A stretch of 22,889 bases of DNA from an uncultured Clostridia bacterium (GCA_948857205.1 CAQPRV010000016.1:1-22889), one strand, 5' to 3'; shown: positions 1-7,961, counted from the stretch's first letter. The notes: generated by a model from the letters alone, not told the origin. Made by a program: numbers and translations.

Positions 1-251
1 AATTTGTATGACTACTACAGTCGCATTCGTAATTTATTCTAAATGGATAATAGTGTAGTTTTGAACGTGAAAGAGGCGCATTTTATATGATTAGAATTTT
101 TTAATATTTGTAAGGCAGCCGAGAATTAGAATAAATATTTTAGATATTTTTCTTCCCATTATTTAATTATCTGCACTAAAAATCAAGATTTGTAGTACTT
201 AGGTATTAGGAAAATAGCTATATAATGAACTGTAACACTGAAAGTCGAAAC
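1..251. other. Gene-free left edge
   Basis: I find no coding region, RNA gene or convincing terminator here. On the minus strand it lies just 3' of the anti-sigma gene. A 5-bp AATTG/CAATT hairpin overlaps the last codons of that gene, but it is too short and too AT-rich to call a terminator. Confidence 0.5.
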
Positions 252-899
252 TTAAAATAATTGTAGGCAATTGCTTAAAAATACTTCATATGGATTACTT
301 TCTACATAACTAGTAATTTTACGCACGCCAGACATTTTTTCTAAACTCTCTTTTATTGATTTAACTACCTTTAAATTTACCTTTATTGTGTAACTTGCTG
401 GAAAAATATTATTATTTTCATATTGATTTAATAAATATGATTTATCTTTTAATTTTTCTTTCATTTGTTCTAATGCTTCTTGCTTTGAATGATACACAAT
501 TTCTGCTTTATTATCCTTTTCTTTAATTATTTTCTCAATCTCCTTTTGATTTTCTTCTGTAATATCATTATTTAAATATACTTCCATTTCACATGCTGTT
601 ATACTATAATTAACAAAAACAATAATATTAAATATAATAGTTAAACTTAGTATTAAACCTATTATTATTATAAACTTATTTTTCTTGCTAATTTTCTTTT
701 TTACCTTTTTTAAATAATCTACTTCTTTATCTTCACTTTTTTTATTTTCTTCAATATCTTTTTGAAGATCTTCTAATTTTTCTTTGCATTTATTGCATGT
801 TGTTATATGTTCTTCGATAACTTCTTTTGAAGCTTTACTTACTACACCATCTACATAATTTAATAATAAATCTTGCACTATATTACATTCATTTTTCAT
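252..899 (-). CDS. Membrane anti-sigma factor with zinc-finger domain and FtsX-like extracellular domain
   Basis: This 215-residue protein is a probable anti-sigma factor for the ECF sigma factor encoded just upstream. Residues 1-45 look like a zf-HC2/ZAS anti-sigma domain: an early Cys, then DLLLNYVDG, then His-x3-Cys-x2-Cys (HITTCNKC). A Lys-rich linker follows, then one membrane helix at about residues 75-98. The outer part (about 100-205) resembles the extracellular domain of the division protein FtsX: a VYLNNDIT strand, SKQEALEQMKEKL, PASYTIKV, then a helix ending MSGVRKI. FtsX proteins have the same order of elements. The FtsX transmembrane permease core is absent. The gene overlaps the sigma gene's stop by 11 bases, so the two are translationally coupled. 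The last residues (NPYEVFLSNCLQLF) have no FtsX counterpart that I recognise. The anti-sigma role is well supported; the FtsX-like assignment is by eye. Confidence 0.8.
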   Translation of the reverse strand: MKNECNIVQDLLLNYVDGVVSKASKEVIEEHITTCNKCKEKLEDLQKDIEENKKSEDKEVDYLKKVKKKISKKNKFIIIIGLILSLTIIFNIIVFVNYSITACEMEVYLNNDITEENQKEIEKIIKEKDNKAEIVYHSKQEALEQMKEKLKDKSYLLNQYENNNIFPASYTIKVNLKVVKSIKESLEKMSGVRKITSYVESNPYEVFLSNCLQLF

Positions 900-1374
900 T
901 ACTATTTTCCTCCTTTATTTTTTGTTTTCCTCTATAATATGTAACTCTAGCCCAATTAGGCGTTTTTCCCATTACCTCTGCAATTTCTATAAAACTTAAG
1001 TTTCCCATTAATCTTAAATACATTACATCTTTTGTTTTTTCATCTAAACTTTGAATATTTTTAAAAATCTGTAATTTTTCTTCTTTTTGAATTATGTCTT
1101 CTTCAACTTTTAGTTTATCTTCAATATTTTCTAATTCTTCAAATTTGATTTTACTTTTTTTCTTTAATTCTTTATACCATAAAAATTTTGCAATTTGACA
1201 TAACCATACTGATATTTTACAATTCCCTTTGAATTTATTTATTTTTTCAACTGCTATTGCAAAGGTTTCTGCTGTTATTTCTTCTGCTAAATCACTATTT
1301 CCATTACTTAAGCAGAATATGTATTTATATACTGCTTTTGAATGTTGTTTATATATTTCTTCCATATCCTGCAT
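889..1374 (-). CDS. ECF-type RNA polymerase sigma factor
   Basis: This 161-residue sigma-70 family protein is the usual size for an ECF sigma factor, with region 2 and region 4 only. Region 2 covers about residues 5-72 (DLAEEITAETFAIAVEKINKF followed by the VWLCQIAKFLWYKEL helix). Region 4 covers about 105-155, with LDEKTKDVMYLRLMGNLSF and the helix-turn-helix EIAEVMGKTPNWARVTYYRG. A GGAGGG ribosome binding site lies about 7 bases before the chosen ATG. An alternative ATG three codons in (MEEIYK) is possible. Translation ends inside the anti-sigma gene. Promoter targets cannot be read from this window; autoregulation would be typical of the family. Confidence 0.93.
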   Translation of the reverse strand: MQDMEEIYKQHSKAVYKYIFCLSNGNSDLAEEITAETFAIAVEKINKFKGNCKISVWLCQIAKFLWYKELKKKSKIKFEELENIEDKLKVEEDIIQKEEKLQIFKNIQSLDEKTKDVMYLRLMGNLSFIEIAEVMGKTPNWARVTYYRGKQKIKEENSNEK

Positions 1375-1491
1375 TGCTTTCCCTCCTTTCTAATTATAAG
1401 TGTCTTTTTTCTTTATTTTGTTACATCTTTTTTTATTTTTTAATAAATTTTTTCTAACTTTTAAAATACCTTTAGTTTTTACTATATCAAT

Positions 1492-1519
1492 ATTTTATCA
1501 TAAATTAATATTTTATAAA
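1492..1519 (-). promoter_or_regulatory. Candidate extended -10 promoter for the sigma/anti-sigma operon
   Basis: Read on the minus strand there is TTTATA, 16 bases, then TGATAAAAT (an extended -10, TGn followed by TAAAAT). The expected start would leave a leader of about 110 bases before the sigma gene. The TTATGATA motif recurs in the two other promoter candidates of this window. A second TATAAT at 1393-1398 sits close to the ribosome binding site, with GTAACA-like bases at 1420-1425. An ECF-type promoter there cannot be excluded. Confidence 0.45.
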
Positions 1520-1522
1520 TGG

Positions 1523-1549
1523 AAAAAAGCACCATAATTGATGCTTTTA
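1523..1549 (-). terminator. Rho-independent terminator closing the long gene series
   Basis: On the minus strand, AGCATCA - ATTA - TGGTGCT forms a 7-bp stem (one T-G wobble) with a 4-base loop. It is preceded by AAAA and followed by TTTTT. It lies about 100 bases past the Ppx-like stop codon and upstream of the sigma promoter candidate, separating the two transcription units. Confidence 0.75.
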
Positions 1550-1648
1550 AATTGCTTTTGATCCTTATTTTTTTTAATCTCTCGGTTTATGTTTTTATAA
1601 CTACCTCTTTAACTTATAATAATAATCTTTTAATCTTATTTTGTCATA

Positions 1649-2524
1649 TTATTTTCCTTTGTCTAAAATACCATATACCATTGCTATGTTTGTTGGTACT
1701 ATGTATTTTGCTCCTATCTCTTCTGCAACTACTAATGCAAAAGCACTCATTGCTCTTGTAGCATACCACCAATCTGGATCATTTACTCTATTTCTTATTT
1801 CATCTAAAGAAATAGCTTTATAATATCTTTCTGTTTCACTTTTTCTTGTTTCTATATCCATCATAATTGGAGATGCCTCATCCTTATATAAAGTATTTGT
1901 TTCATATTTTATTCCAGAGTGTCTTGCAAATTTTTCGTGTCCTCCACCTGCTAATATTAATATGTCTGCTTTTTCTTTTGGTAAATTAAGTCTTTCTTTT
2001 ATAAAATTCTTTACTGTTTTGAGATTGGTCGTTGCAAAGTTTTCTGCTAAATCTGGAAATTCTTGCATTACATCTATAACACCAACTTTTGAATTTATAC
2101 TTTCTTTTATTTCTTTATCATATATTGCAATTTCAGTAGAGCCTCCTCCACCTATAAACACACATACTTTGTCTTTTACAAATCTAGTTGTTCCAAAAAC
2201 TGTTAATTCATTTTCTTCTTCTTGAGAAATAATATTAAATTCATATCCTGTTTCTTTTTTGAATCTATTTAAGAATTCTTTTCTTTCTGTATCATTTAAA
2301 GTTCTAAAAATACTTGTACCACAAACATATATATCTTGTGAAATATTTTTCAAATCATTTATACTAGAAATTAATTCTACAACATCACTTTCTCTTAATT
2401 TTTTATCTTCATTGTAATGTTTTTTGAATTGTATTGTATTTCCCTCTAATTTTTCTATTATCTTACCATCAAACTTATCAACTTTAGTACAGGTTGAACC
2501 AACTTCTACAATTATTTTATTCAT
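1649..2524 (-). CDS. Ppx/GppA-like phosphatase (ASKHA fold)
   Basis: This 291-residue protein resembles the exopolyphosphatase / guanosine pentaphosphatase family, which hydrolyses polyphosphate or pppGpp. ASKHA landmarks are visible: N-terminal phosphate loop VEVGSTCTKVD, YVCGTSIFRTLND, IISQEEENELTVFG, the second phosphate loop FIGGGGSTEIAIYD and a later ILAGGGHEKF. It is similar in length to the catalytic half of Ppx and lacks the C-terminal HD-like half. A GAGGAG site lies 9 bases before the ATG. It follows the NUDIX/HD chimera. Two damaged partial copies exist: the C-terminal end at 4532-4705 and the N-terminal end at 18105-18209. Substrate is unknown; GSTxTK also recalls activator ATPases of the same fold. 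Confidence 0.75.
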   Translation of the reverse strand: MNKIIVEVGSTCTKVDKFDGKIIEKLEGNTIQFKKHYNEDKKLRESDVVELISSINDLKNISQDIYVCGTSIFRTLNDTERKEFLNRFKKETGYEFNIISQEEENELTVFGTTRFVKDKVCVFIGGGGSTEIAIYDKEIKESINSKVGVIDVMQEFPDLAENFATTNLKTVKNFIKERLNLPKEKADILILAGGGHEKFARHSGIKYETNTLYKDEASPIMMDIETRKSETERYYKAISLDEIRNRVNDPDWWYATRAMSAFALVVAEEIGAKYIVPTNIAMVYGILDKGK

Positions 2525-2552
2525 ATATTTTTTCTCCTCATAAATATTACTA

Positions 2553-3152
2553 TTATTTCTTTAAATCTTTTAAAATATTATTCTTTATATAATTTGCTAT
2601 TTCCTCAAATACTTTCTCTGTATATATTGGTCTATCATTTTCAATGAATAAATCTGCAACAGTTTTTTGTCCATCATTTAATAACTTTTCTATTCTTGAA
2701 TCATTTAAAAGATGCTCATTTTCTTTTTTATTTATATCAATAGCTTTTTCTTCGCAATATAACTTACATTGTATATCTGCCTGTAGTATATTATCTTGTT
2801 CGTCTACTACAATATGTATACTAAAATTATAATTATCATCTATTAAACCTTTTATAAAGAATCTATCCAAAATCATTATATTAGACAATATATTTTCTTT
2901 TTGTAATAGTTCTTTAATATCTATCCATTCTGATGTATTTTCTTTAAATTTTTGTGGTTCTCCTTCATGTTCATTTGAAACAAAAGTGTCGAATACAAAT
3001 TTTCTATCTGGACATTTTATTGTCATTATTCCTTTATGTTTTAAATTTTTAATGTCTCTTCCTGTTTCTTCTTTCATTTCTCTTATAGCTATTTGTTTTG
3101 GAATTTCTCCCTCTTCAATCTTTTCTCCGGTTATATCATAATAACCTTCTTC
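2553..3152 (-). pseudogene. Chimeric remnant: NUDIX hydrolase joined in frame to the C-terminus of an HD hydrolase
   Basis: The only ATG-initiated reading here is 174 residues (from 3077), but coding similarity continues upstream to the transporter stop codon at 3153. Translated there, it reads GYYDITGEKIEEGE then IREMKEETGR, a NUDIX box with its second glycine replaced by Glu. The start of the gene, about 35-45 codons, is missing. Residues to about position 97 (ending DEQDNILQ) match the NUDIX remnant at 6001-6137. From ADIQCKLYCEE onward the protein matches the C-terminal 75 residues of the HD protein at 18236-18886. The join is at about 2783-2790. The start ATG sits inside the NUDIX box, so a folded NUDIX enzyme cannot be made. 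A short fusion peptide may still be translated. Confidence 0.8.
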
Positions 3153-4010
3153 TTAAATCTTTATCAAAATAACACTTATTATTACTAATATAGCAGCAAT
3201 TATTTTTTTCCATAAACTATCTTTTTCTTTTAGAAATAACCAACCAACTAATACATTCAATATAACTGTTAATGCACATAATGGAGCTACTGTTGTTACC
3301 TTTCCTATCTGATATGCTCTTAATTGACTAAATATACTTAGTCCCCACGTGACTGAAGTAATTATCATAGCCTTTTTATTACCATTTTTAAACTCTGTTT
3401 TTATCTCTGAAATTTTTATTCTATCAAATATAAAAATTAATATTGCAGGAACTATTAAAGTAATTGCTACATATATTGGTAAATTGAAATTATCAGAGAT
3501 ACTTACATCTAAAAACATAGCTATAGAAAATGATAGATTAGATAAAACACCCAATAGTATATATTTATCAAATTTAAATTTGCCTTTCTTATAAAAAATC
3601 AAAATATTGCTAAAAACAATCAATAATGCTCCTACAATTTTATTCCATAAAAAAGGTTCTCTAAAGAATAATATTCCTGCAACTATCATAAATACCGTTG
3701 ATATTTGCTTTAATATGCTAAATGTTGATGCTTCTATTTCTTTTCTTACAGTTGTATTTAGTCTGTCTGTAATAGCATAAAAAACAATTGCAAATCCTAA
3801 CGATATATAAATTCGTATATCTGTAGGAAATTTCATTTCAAAAAATGGGCATAAAACTAATATCATAATTCCCGCCATAAACTCTAATAAAACAGTTAAA
3901 GCTCCTGCTTTTGTTAGAGTTTTTGTTGCAATTTTATAAAATTGTGTGAACGTTGTTGCTAAAATTAAATAAGATATTACATACAATAACCATCTATTTA
4001 ATATTTCCAT
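3153..4010 (-). CDS. EamA/DMT-family membrane transporter
   Basis: This 285-residue, highly hydrophobic protein has about ten predicted membrane helices arranged as two five-helix repeats, as in drug/metabolite transporters of the EamA group. Repeat ends are marked by FFREPFLWNKIVGALLIVFS in the first half and WLFLKEKDSLWKKIIAAI in the second, the typical EamA helix 4-5 boundary. GAGAGGA lies 9 bases before the ATG. The stop codon directly abuts the NUDIX remnant, in the same reading frame. Substrate is unknown; family members export metabolites, amino acids or drugs. Confidence 0.85.
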   Translation of the reverse strand: MEILNRWLLYVISYLILATTFTQFYKIATKTLTKAGALTVLLEFMAGIMILVLCPFFEMKFPTDIRIYISLGFAIVFYAITDRLNTTVRKEIEASTFSILKQISTVFMIVAGILFFREPFLWNKIVGALLIVFSNILIFYKKGKFKFDKYILLGVLSNLSFSIAMFLDVSISDNFNLPIYVAITLIVPAILIFIFDRIKISEIKTEFKNGNKKAMIITSVTWGLSIFSQLRAYQIGKVTTVAPLCALTVILNVLVGWLFLKEKDSLWKKIIAAILVIISVILIKI

Positions 4011-4071
4011 ACGTTTATTTTCCTCTCTTTTATTTATATCAGTAAATTGTCAATTACTTTTATGATATTTA

Positions 4072-4530
4072 CTAATATTCTTTTAAATCATATTTAATTA
4101 GCTTTTCTCCATCATAATTGAATTTTATAGTAAAAAATGAATCATTATTTTTTATCTTTTCTACAAATATTTTATCACCTTCCCATGTTTTTAATTCTGT
4201 AATTTTATCTTTTTCAATCCATTGTAAATCTCCTTCATTACATTCTATTAGTTTTCCTATAAAATCATCTGATGTAAATACATACATATATTCTGTTTCC
4301 CAGTTTGTAGATACATATGTTACTATACATCTCAATTTATATGAGTTTAGAGTAAGTCCTGTTTCTTCCTTTACTTCTCTTATAATGCATTCTTCTGGGC
4401 TTTCTCCATCTTCAAATTTCCCTCCTATTCCTAACCATTTATCTTTATTTATATCATCTTTCTTTTTAGTTCTATGCAACATTAAGTATTTTCCGTCTTT
4501 TTCTATGTAACAAAGTGTTGAAAGTATCAT
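4072..4530 (-). CDS. NUDIX hydrolase, 8-oxo-dGTP diphosphatase-like
   Basis: This is an intact NUDIX hydrolase of about 152 residues. The signature matches GX5EX7REUXEEXGU: GGKFEDGESPEECIIREVKE followed by ETGL. The N-terminus MILSTLCYIEKDGKYLMLHR is typical of MutT-like Clostridia proteins that hydrolyse oxidised nucleotides. I start it at the ATG at 4530 rather than the in-frame ATG at 4548. The bases just before 4530 contain GGAG at good spacing, while the longer start lies inside the preceding Ppx remnant. The stop codon of that remnant ends one base before this ATG. Substrate is inferred from family only. Confidence 0.88.
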   Translation of the reverse strand: MILSTLCYIEKDGKYLMLHRTKKKDDINKDKWLGIGGKFEDGESPEECIIREVKEETGLTLNSYKLRCIVTYVSTNWETEYMYVFTSDDFIGKLIECNEGDLQWIEKDKITELKTWEGDKIFVEKIKNNDSFFTIKFNYDGEKLIKYDLKEY

Positions 4531-4531
4531 A

Positions 4532-4705
4532 TTATTGTTCTCCTTCATCTAAAATTCCATATACCATTGCTATGTCAGTTGAAACTATATATTTTGCTCC
4601 TATTTCTTCTGCAACAACTAATGCAAAAGTATTCATTGCTCTTGTAGCATACCACCAATCTAGAGCATTTACCCTATTTCTTATTTCATCTAAAGAAATA
4701 GCTTT
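4532..4705 (-). pseudogene. Ppx-like gene remnant (C-terminal 57 codons)
   Basis: In frame this reads KAISLDEIRNRVNALDWWYA, then TRAMNTFALVVAEEIGAKY, and ends YGILDEGEQ before a stop. The intact gene at 1649-2524 ends nearly identically (KAISLDEIRNRVNDPDWWYA ... YGILDKGK). Similarity begins abruptly near 4705 and the first four-fifths of the gene is missing. The tail now supplies the ribosome binding site of the NUDIX gene at 4072-4530. Confidence 0.9.
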
Positions 4706-4896
4706 CTTTCAATTACAATTAACTGAACATTACTTGAATTTAATTCTTGATCTGTTATAATTCCTAGCCTATAACTAGCTTTTAGTATCTGGAGCAACTA
4801 TTAATTCTTCTATATTTGTAAATTTTATATTTCAGTTTGTTTATTTTGTTGTTTATCTACGTTTTTTAATATTTCTTTTCTATTCACCATATTTCT
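4706..4896 (-). pseudogene. Unidentified coding remnants between DUF84 NTPase and Ppx tail
   Basis: A start overlapping the NTPase stop codon (ATGGTGA) opens a 21-codon reading MVNRKEILKNVDKQQNKQTE plus I, then stop. Downstream pieces in different frames look like protein: KFTNIEELIVAPDTKS, then YRLGIITDQELNSSNVQLIV, running into the Ppx remnant. Stops and frame changes break them. I do not recognise the source gene. Confidence 0.45.
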
Positions 4897-5411
4897 CCAT
4901 TAATATGTTTTGTTAATGCCATGATAAAAGCATTTCTAGTTAAATCAATTCTTGATACTTCATCTTTTGTAAGATAACTTATTCCACCCTTTCCTTTTCC
5001 TAATTCTTTTCCACTAAATATTTTATCCATAACTTTTCCAAGTTCTGTTTCTTTTATTTCATCTATGTATTTATCTGGAATTGGAAAGCCTTGACTTGTT
5101 CCTACACTTTGAAGTCCTTCTGAATCTTCTATAACTATAGCATTTATAGCAATCCACTCTCCTAAAAGGTCTGTAATTCCTGCTTCGCTTGATACATAAA
5201 AATCTGCTTCTATATTATTATTTATAGCATATTCCTTTAAATTTTTTACTCTATTTTTAGCTCCCTGAAGTATTTCTTCGTTTATTGGTTGATCTCCTAC
5301 ATCTGAACTAACTGATATTCCTTCTATTTGTATATTATTAAAATATTTTTGAAATGCTTGTTTTGCTCCTTCTATCTTACCTGGATTATTTGTTGCTACT
5401 AATACTTTCAT
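4884..5411 (-). CDS. YjjX/DUF84-type non-canonical purine NTP phosphatase
   Basis: This protein of about 175 residues hydrolyses, by family, ITP/XTP to the corresponding diphosphates, removing deaminated purines from the nucleotide pool. Visible landmarks are the start MKVLVATNNPGKIEGAKQAF, VSSDVGDQPINEEILQGAKN and SEAGI. I choose the ATG at 5411, just after the stop codon of the upstream HAD gene, with AGTAGG before it. The earlier in-frame ATG at 5429 lies inside the HAD gene and adds only MKVGKY, which is not family-like. The close spacing suggests co-translation with the HAD nucleotidase. Confidence 0.85.
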   Translation of the reverse strand: MKVLVATNNPGKIEGAKQAFQKYFNNIQIEGISVSSDVGDQPINEEILQGAKNRVKNLKEYAINNNIEADFYVSSEAGITDLLGEWIAINAIVIEDSEGLQSVGTSQGFPIPDKYIDEIKETELGKVMDKIFSGKELGKGKGGISYLTKDEVSRIDLTRNAFIMALTKHINGEIW

Positions 5412-5415
5412 ATAT

Positions 5416-5994
5416 TTACCTACTTTCATTTTTTATAATTCTATAAATTTCTCCCCAATTACTAACTTCTTTTAAGCATTTATTCTGTTCTAATTTTTTC
5501 ATTTCTTTATCCCTAAAATAAATTGTTTTTATTCCATTAGTTGATAATTTTTTGCATACATCATATGAATCATCTATCATAAAATCTATTTGTTCCTTTT
5601 GTGCTATTTCTAATTTATCATCTTGTTTCCAATAATATTTGTTAAATGATAGATTTTCTTTATTAAATTTTTCTATTGCAATATCTTTCATTTCTTGTAT
5701 CATTCCACCTCTAGCAGAAATTATAATAAATTCATTTCCTTCTTTTTGAAGCATTTTAATTACATCTTTTGCACCTGGTATTAATGATGTTTTTTTTGAT
5801 AATTTTAAAAAATATTTATTTACGAAATTCATTCTTTCCTCTTCTGTCCAGTCATATCTATTTCTTAAATAATGTTCATTTCTATTAATGATTCCATCTT
5901 TCTTTAGTTCTATAAAATCATATAGATCTCCATAAGTTTTTAAAACTCTTTCATAATCTAATATTACTCCATCTATATCTATTCCTATTTTCAT
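5416..5994 (-). CDS. HAD-superfamily 5'-nucleotidase-like phosphatase
   Basis: This 192-residue HAD protein has motif I as IDIDGV (nucleophile Asp and second Asp), motif II in IIISARGG, a conserved Lys in YYWKQDDK and motif IV FMIDDS. The arrangement resembles 5'(3')-deoxyribonucleotidases and related nucleotidases that dephosphorylate small nucleotides. The start lies 6 bases after the stop of a NUDIX remnant. The nearest strong purine run (GGAGGA) is about 14 bases from the ATG, rather far, so initiation may depend on readout from upstream. Substrate is unproven. Confidence 0.8.
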   Translation of the reverse strand: MKIGIDIDGVILDYERVLKTYGDLYDFIELKKDGIINRNEHYLRNRYDWTEEERMNFVNKYFLKLSKKTSLIPGAKDVIKMLQKEGNEFIIISARGGMIQEMKDIAIEKFNKENLSFNKYYWKQDDKLEIAQKEQIDFMIDDSYDVCKKLSTNGIKTIYFRDKEMKKLEQNKCLKEVSNWGEIYRIIKNESR

Positions 5995-6000
5995 TATTTA

Positions 6001-6176
6001 CTACAAATCCTCCAAACTATAATCTACATCTAATATGTTTTCTTGTTCATCTACTACAATATGCATACTGAAATTATAATTATCATCTATTAATCCCTTT
6101 ATAAAGAATCTATCTAAAATCATTATATTAGACAATATCAATAGCATCTTATTGCTTTTCTTATTGGTTTGTCCAT
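6001..6176 (-). pseudogene. NUDIX gene with internal deletion (start and last 45 codons kept)
   Basis: A proper ribosome binding site (GGAG) and start give MDKPIRKAIRCY, a NUDIX-type N-terminus, then an immediate stop at 6138-6140. From 6137 a different frame reads ILSNIMILDRFFIKGLIDDN, later HIVVDEQENILD and ends VDYSLEDL before a stop at 6001-6003. This matches the NUDIX part of the chimera at 2553-3152 almost codon for codon and supplies the natural end that the chimera lost. The centre, including the whole NUDIX box, is deleted. Confidence 0.88.
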
Positions 6177-6187
6177 TCTTATTTCTC

Positions 6188-7060
6188 CTATAACCATTCT
6201 TCTATTATTTCTTTAGAAATATTTAGATTCCCTCTTCCAACACCTATTTGTATATCTGGTTTTGGATTTCCATGATAATCACTTCCACCACTAATATATA
6301 AATTATTTTTTCTAGCGTATTCTACTAAAATATCTTTTTTATTATCATCTTCTGATGATGGATGGAAACATTCTATTCCATCTAGTTCCGCTTCTTTTTT
6401 TAAATTATTTATAAATTCAATTGTATTATCAAATTTATATTCAAATGGATGTGCTAAAAATGCTTTTCCTCCTGCTTTATGAATAATGTCTATTACTTCT
6501 TTATATTTCGGTCTAAATTCTATATGATTCATAAAATAACTACTATCTGGATTTGCTAGACCTTTTCTAAAGAACATACTAAAAGATTCTGTAAATTCTC
6601 CTAGTATTTTATGATTCTCTTTATGTGTCATCACTTCTTCGTAAATTGGTCTTTCTATATATTCTGATGCTTTTTTAGGTTTTCTTATCTTACTTTCATC
6701 ATATATAAGTCCATGTTTATAACATATATCAAATAATCTTTTACAACATATTTCTTGTTGTTCCTTTAATTTATCTTCTGAATAATATTTCTCACACCAT
6801 TCATTTATTATGGTTGGATTTATATTATATGCTAATATCTCAATACTTTTGTTTTCAAATACTGCATGTAATTCTGTTCCTTTTATTATCTTGCCACTAA
6901 AAATTTTATTATTTTTTAATGCTTCATCTTCATATTGTTTGCAAGTATCATGATCTGTTATTGATATATATTCTAATTTTCTTTCTTCACACATTTTTAA
7001 GATTTCTTCTACTGTCTTATCTCCATCTGAATATATTGTGTGCATATGTATATCTATCAT
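6188..7060 (-). CDS. PHP-domain phosphoesterase
   Basis: This 290-residue PHP enzyme has all the expected metal-binding stretches: IDIHMHTIYSDGDKT at the N-terminus, ITDHD near residue 38, KGTEL near 60, FLAHPFE near 200 and SGGSDYHG near 260. The layout resembles YciV/TrpH-type enzymes, which remove phosphate from 3',5'-nucleoside bisphosphates or act as 5'-3' exonucleases on short RNA. GGGAG precedes the ATG. It starts 29 bases after the IMPase-like gene stop. Exact substrate cannot be read from sequence. Confidence 0.88.
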   Translation of the reverse strand: MIDIHMHTIYSDGDKTVEEILKMCEERKLEYISITDHDTCKQYEDEALKNNKIFSGKIIKGTELHAVFENKSIEILAYNINPTIINEWCEKYYSEDKLKEQQEICCKRLFDICYKHGLIYDESKIRKPKKASEYIERPIYEEVMTHKENHKILGEFTESFSMFFRKGLANPDSSYFMNHIEFRPKYKEVIDIIHKAGGKAFLAHPFEYKFDNTIEFINNLKKEAELDGIECFHPSSEDDNKKDILVEYARKNNLYISGGSDYHGNPKPDIQIGVGRGNLNISKEIIEEWL

Positions 7061-7089
7061 AATTTTTCTCCCATTCTTATTAAAATTAT

Positions 7090-7866
7090 TTATTTTCTTT
7101 CTAATATTTCAACTAATTCATTATGAATTTTTCCATTAGTTACAAGTAAGGTATCAATTTTTTCTCTTTTTTCTCCTTTAAGATTAGTAATTTTCCCTCC
7201 AGATTCTTCTACAAATAATTTTCCTGCTGCTGAACTTAGTCCTATACTTGGCTTAACATTTATTACACCATCAATTTTTCCAGATGCACACCAACATAAT
7301 TCTATAGCTCCAGAAACAACTAATCTTAATCCTCTAACTTTTGATGCTAACTTTCTTTCAACTTCTAAAACATCATTAATATGTTCATTGTTATAGTGTG
7401 AAGTTAAGCAAAATGATAAAATACTATTATTTAATGTATCATTGTTAGAAACATTCAATTTTTCGTTATTACAATATGCTCCTTGTCCTTTAAAAGCATA
7501 ATATATATCATCTTGATTATAATCTATAACCAACCCAAAAATTGTTTCATCATTTTGTTTCAATGCAACTGATGTTGAGAATAATGGAATTCCAGCTGCA
7601 AAATTTATTGTTCCATCTATTGGATCAATAAACCACACATATTCGCTGTTTCCTGAAATTTCTCCTCTTTCTTCTGAATAAATTGCATGTTCTGGAAATA
7701 ACTCTTTTATTTTTTCAATTATCTTTGTTTCCATATAAATGTCAACATCTGTTACAATATCATTAAGTTCTTTATTTCTAATATTTTTATCCAACTTTAA
7801 TGCTTCATTGTAGCTTCTTAAAATTGTTTCTTTTAATTCATTTACTAAATTATAATCAATATTCAT
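7090..7866 (-). CDS. Inositol monophosphatase family protein
   Basis: This 258-residue protein has the IMPase/SuhB/CysQ metal sites: EERGE near residue 66, VWFIDPIDGTINFAAGIP near 77-94, and a C-terminal GAIELCWCASGKIDGVI with the second Asp. These are Mg-dependent, Li-sensitive phosphatases acting on inositol phosphate, PAP or related sugar and nucleotide phosphates. GGAG lies 9 bases before the ATG. That ribosome binding site partly overlaps the end of a hydrolase remnant. A PAP phosphatase role would fit neighbouring nucleotide enzymes, but this is inference. Confidence 0.9.
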   Translation of the reverse strand: MNIDYNLVNELKETILRSYNEALKLDKNIRNKELNDIVTDVDIYMETKIIEKIKELFPEHAIYSEERGEISGNSEYVWFIDPIDGTINFAAGIPLFSTSVALKQNDETIFGLVIDYNQDDIYYAFKGQGAYCNNEKLNVSNNDTLNNSILSFCLTSHYNNEHINDVLEVERKLASKVRGLRLVVSGAIELCWCASGKIDGVINVKPSIGLSSAAGKLFVEESGGKITNLKGEKREKIDTLLVTNGKIHNELVEILERK

Positions 7867-7877
7867 ATAAATTTCTC

Positions 7878-7961
7878 CTATATATACTCTAAAATTTCTT
7901 TAAATTCTTTATAGCCTCTTTAAAATATTTCTTTTATAAATTCAATAGTTTTATAAACAAG
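7878..7961 (-). pseudogene. Remnant tail of an RBBP9-type hydrolase, plus a second short tail
   Basis: In one frame the minus strand reads RGYKEFKEILEYI then stop (7878-7919). This closely matches the end of the hydrolase at 15477-16031 (SGYKEFREIMEYIN). Immediately before it, in the same frame, is another tail-like reading, YKTIEFIKEIF then stop (7920-7961). The latter overlaps the end of the dehydrogenase gene in another frame and I do not recognise it. Both are too short to act. Confidence 0.65.

Noticed and set aside
258..272. Terminator for the anti-sigma gene
   Set aside because: The AATTG/CAATT hairpin lies inside the coding end, has only 5 bp and is followed by ATTTT, too weak to support.
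3153..3160. Stop-codon readthrough fusing the EamA transporter to the NUDIX remnant
   Set aside because: The frames do match across the TAA, but the transporter already ends where the family normally ends and the downstream part is decayed.
4020..4055. TTGACA promoter upstream of the transporter's following gene
   Set aside because: TTGACA is present on the minus strand, but no acceptable -10 lies 16-18 bases downstream.
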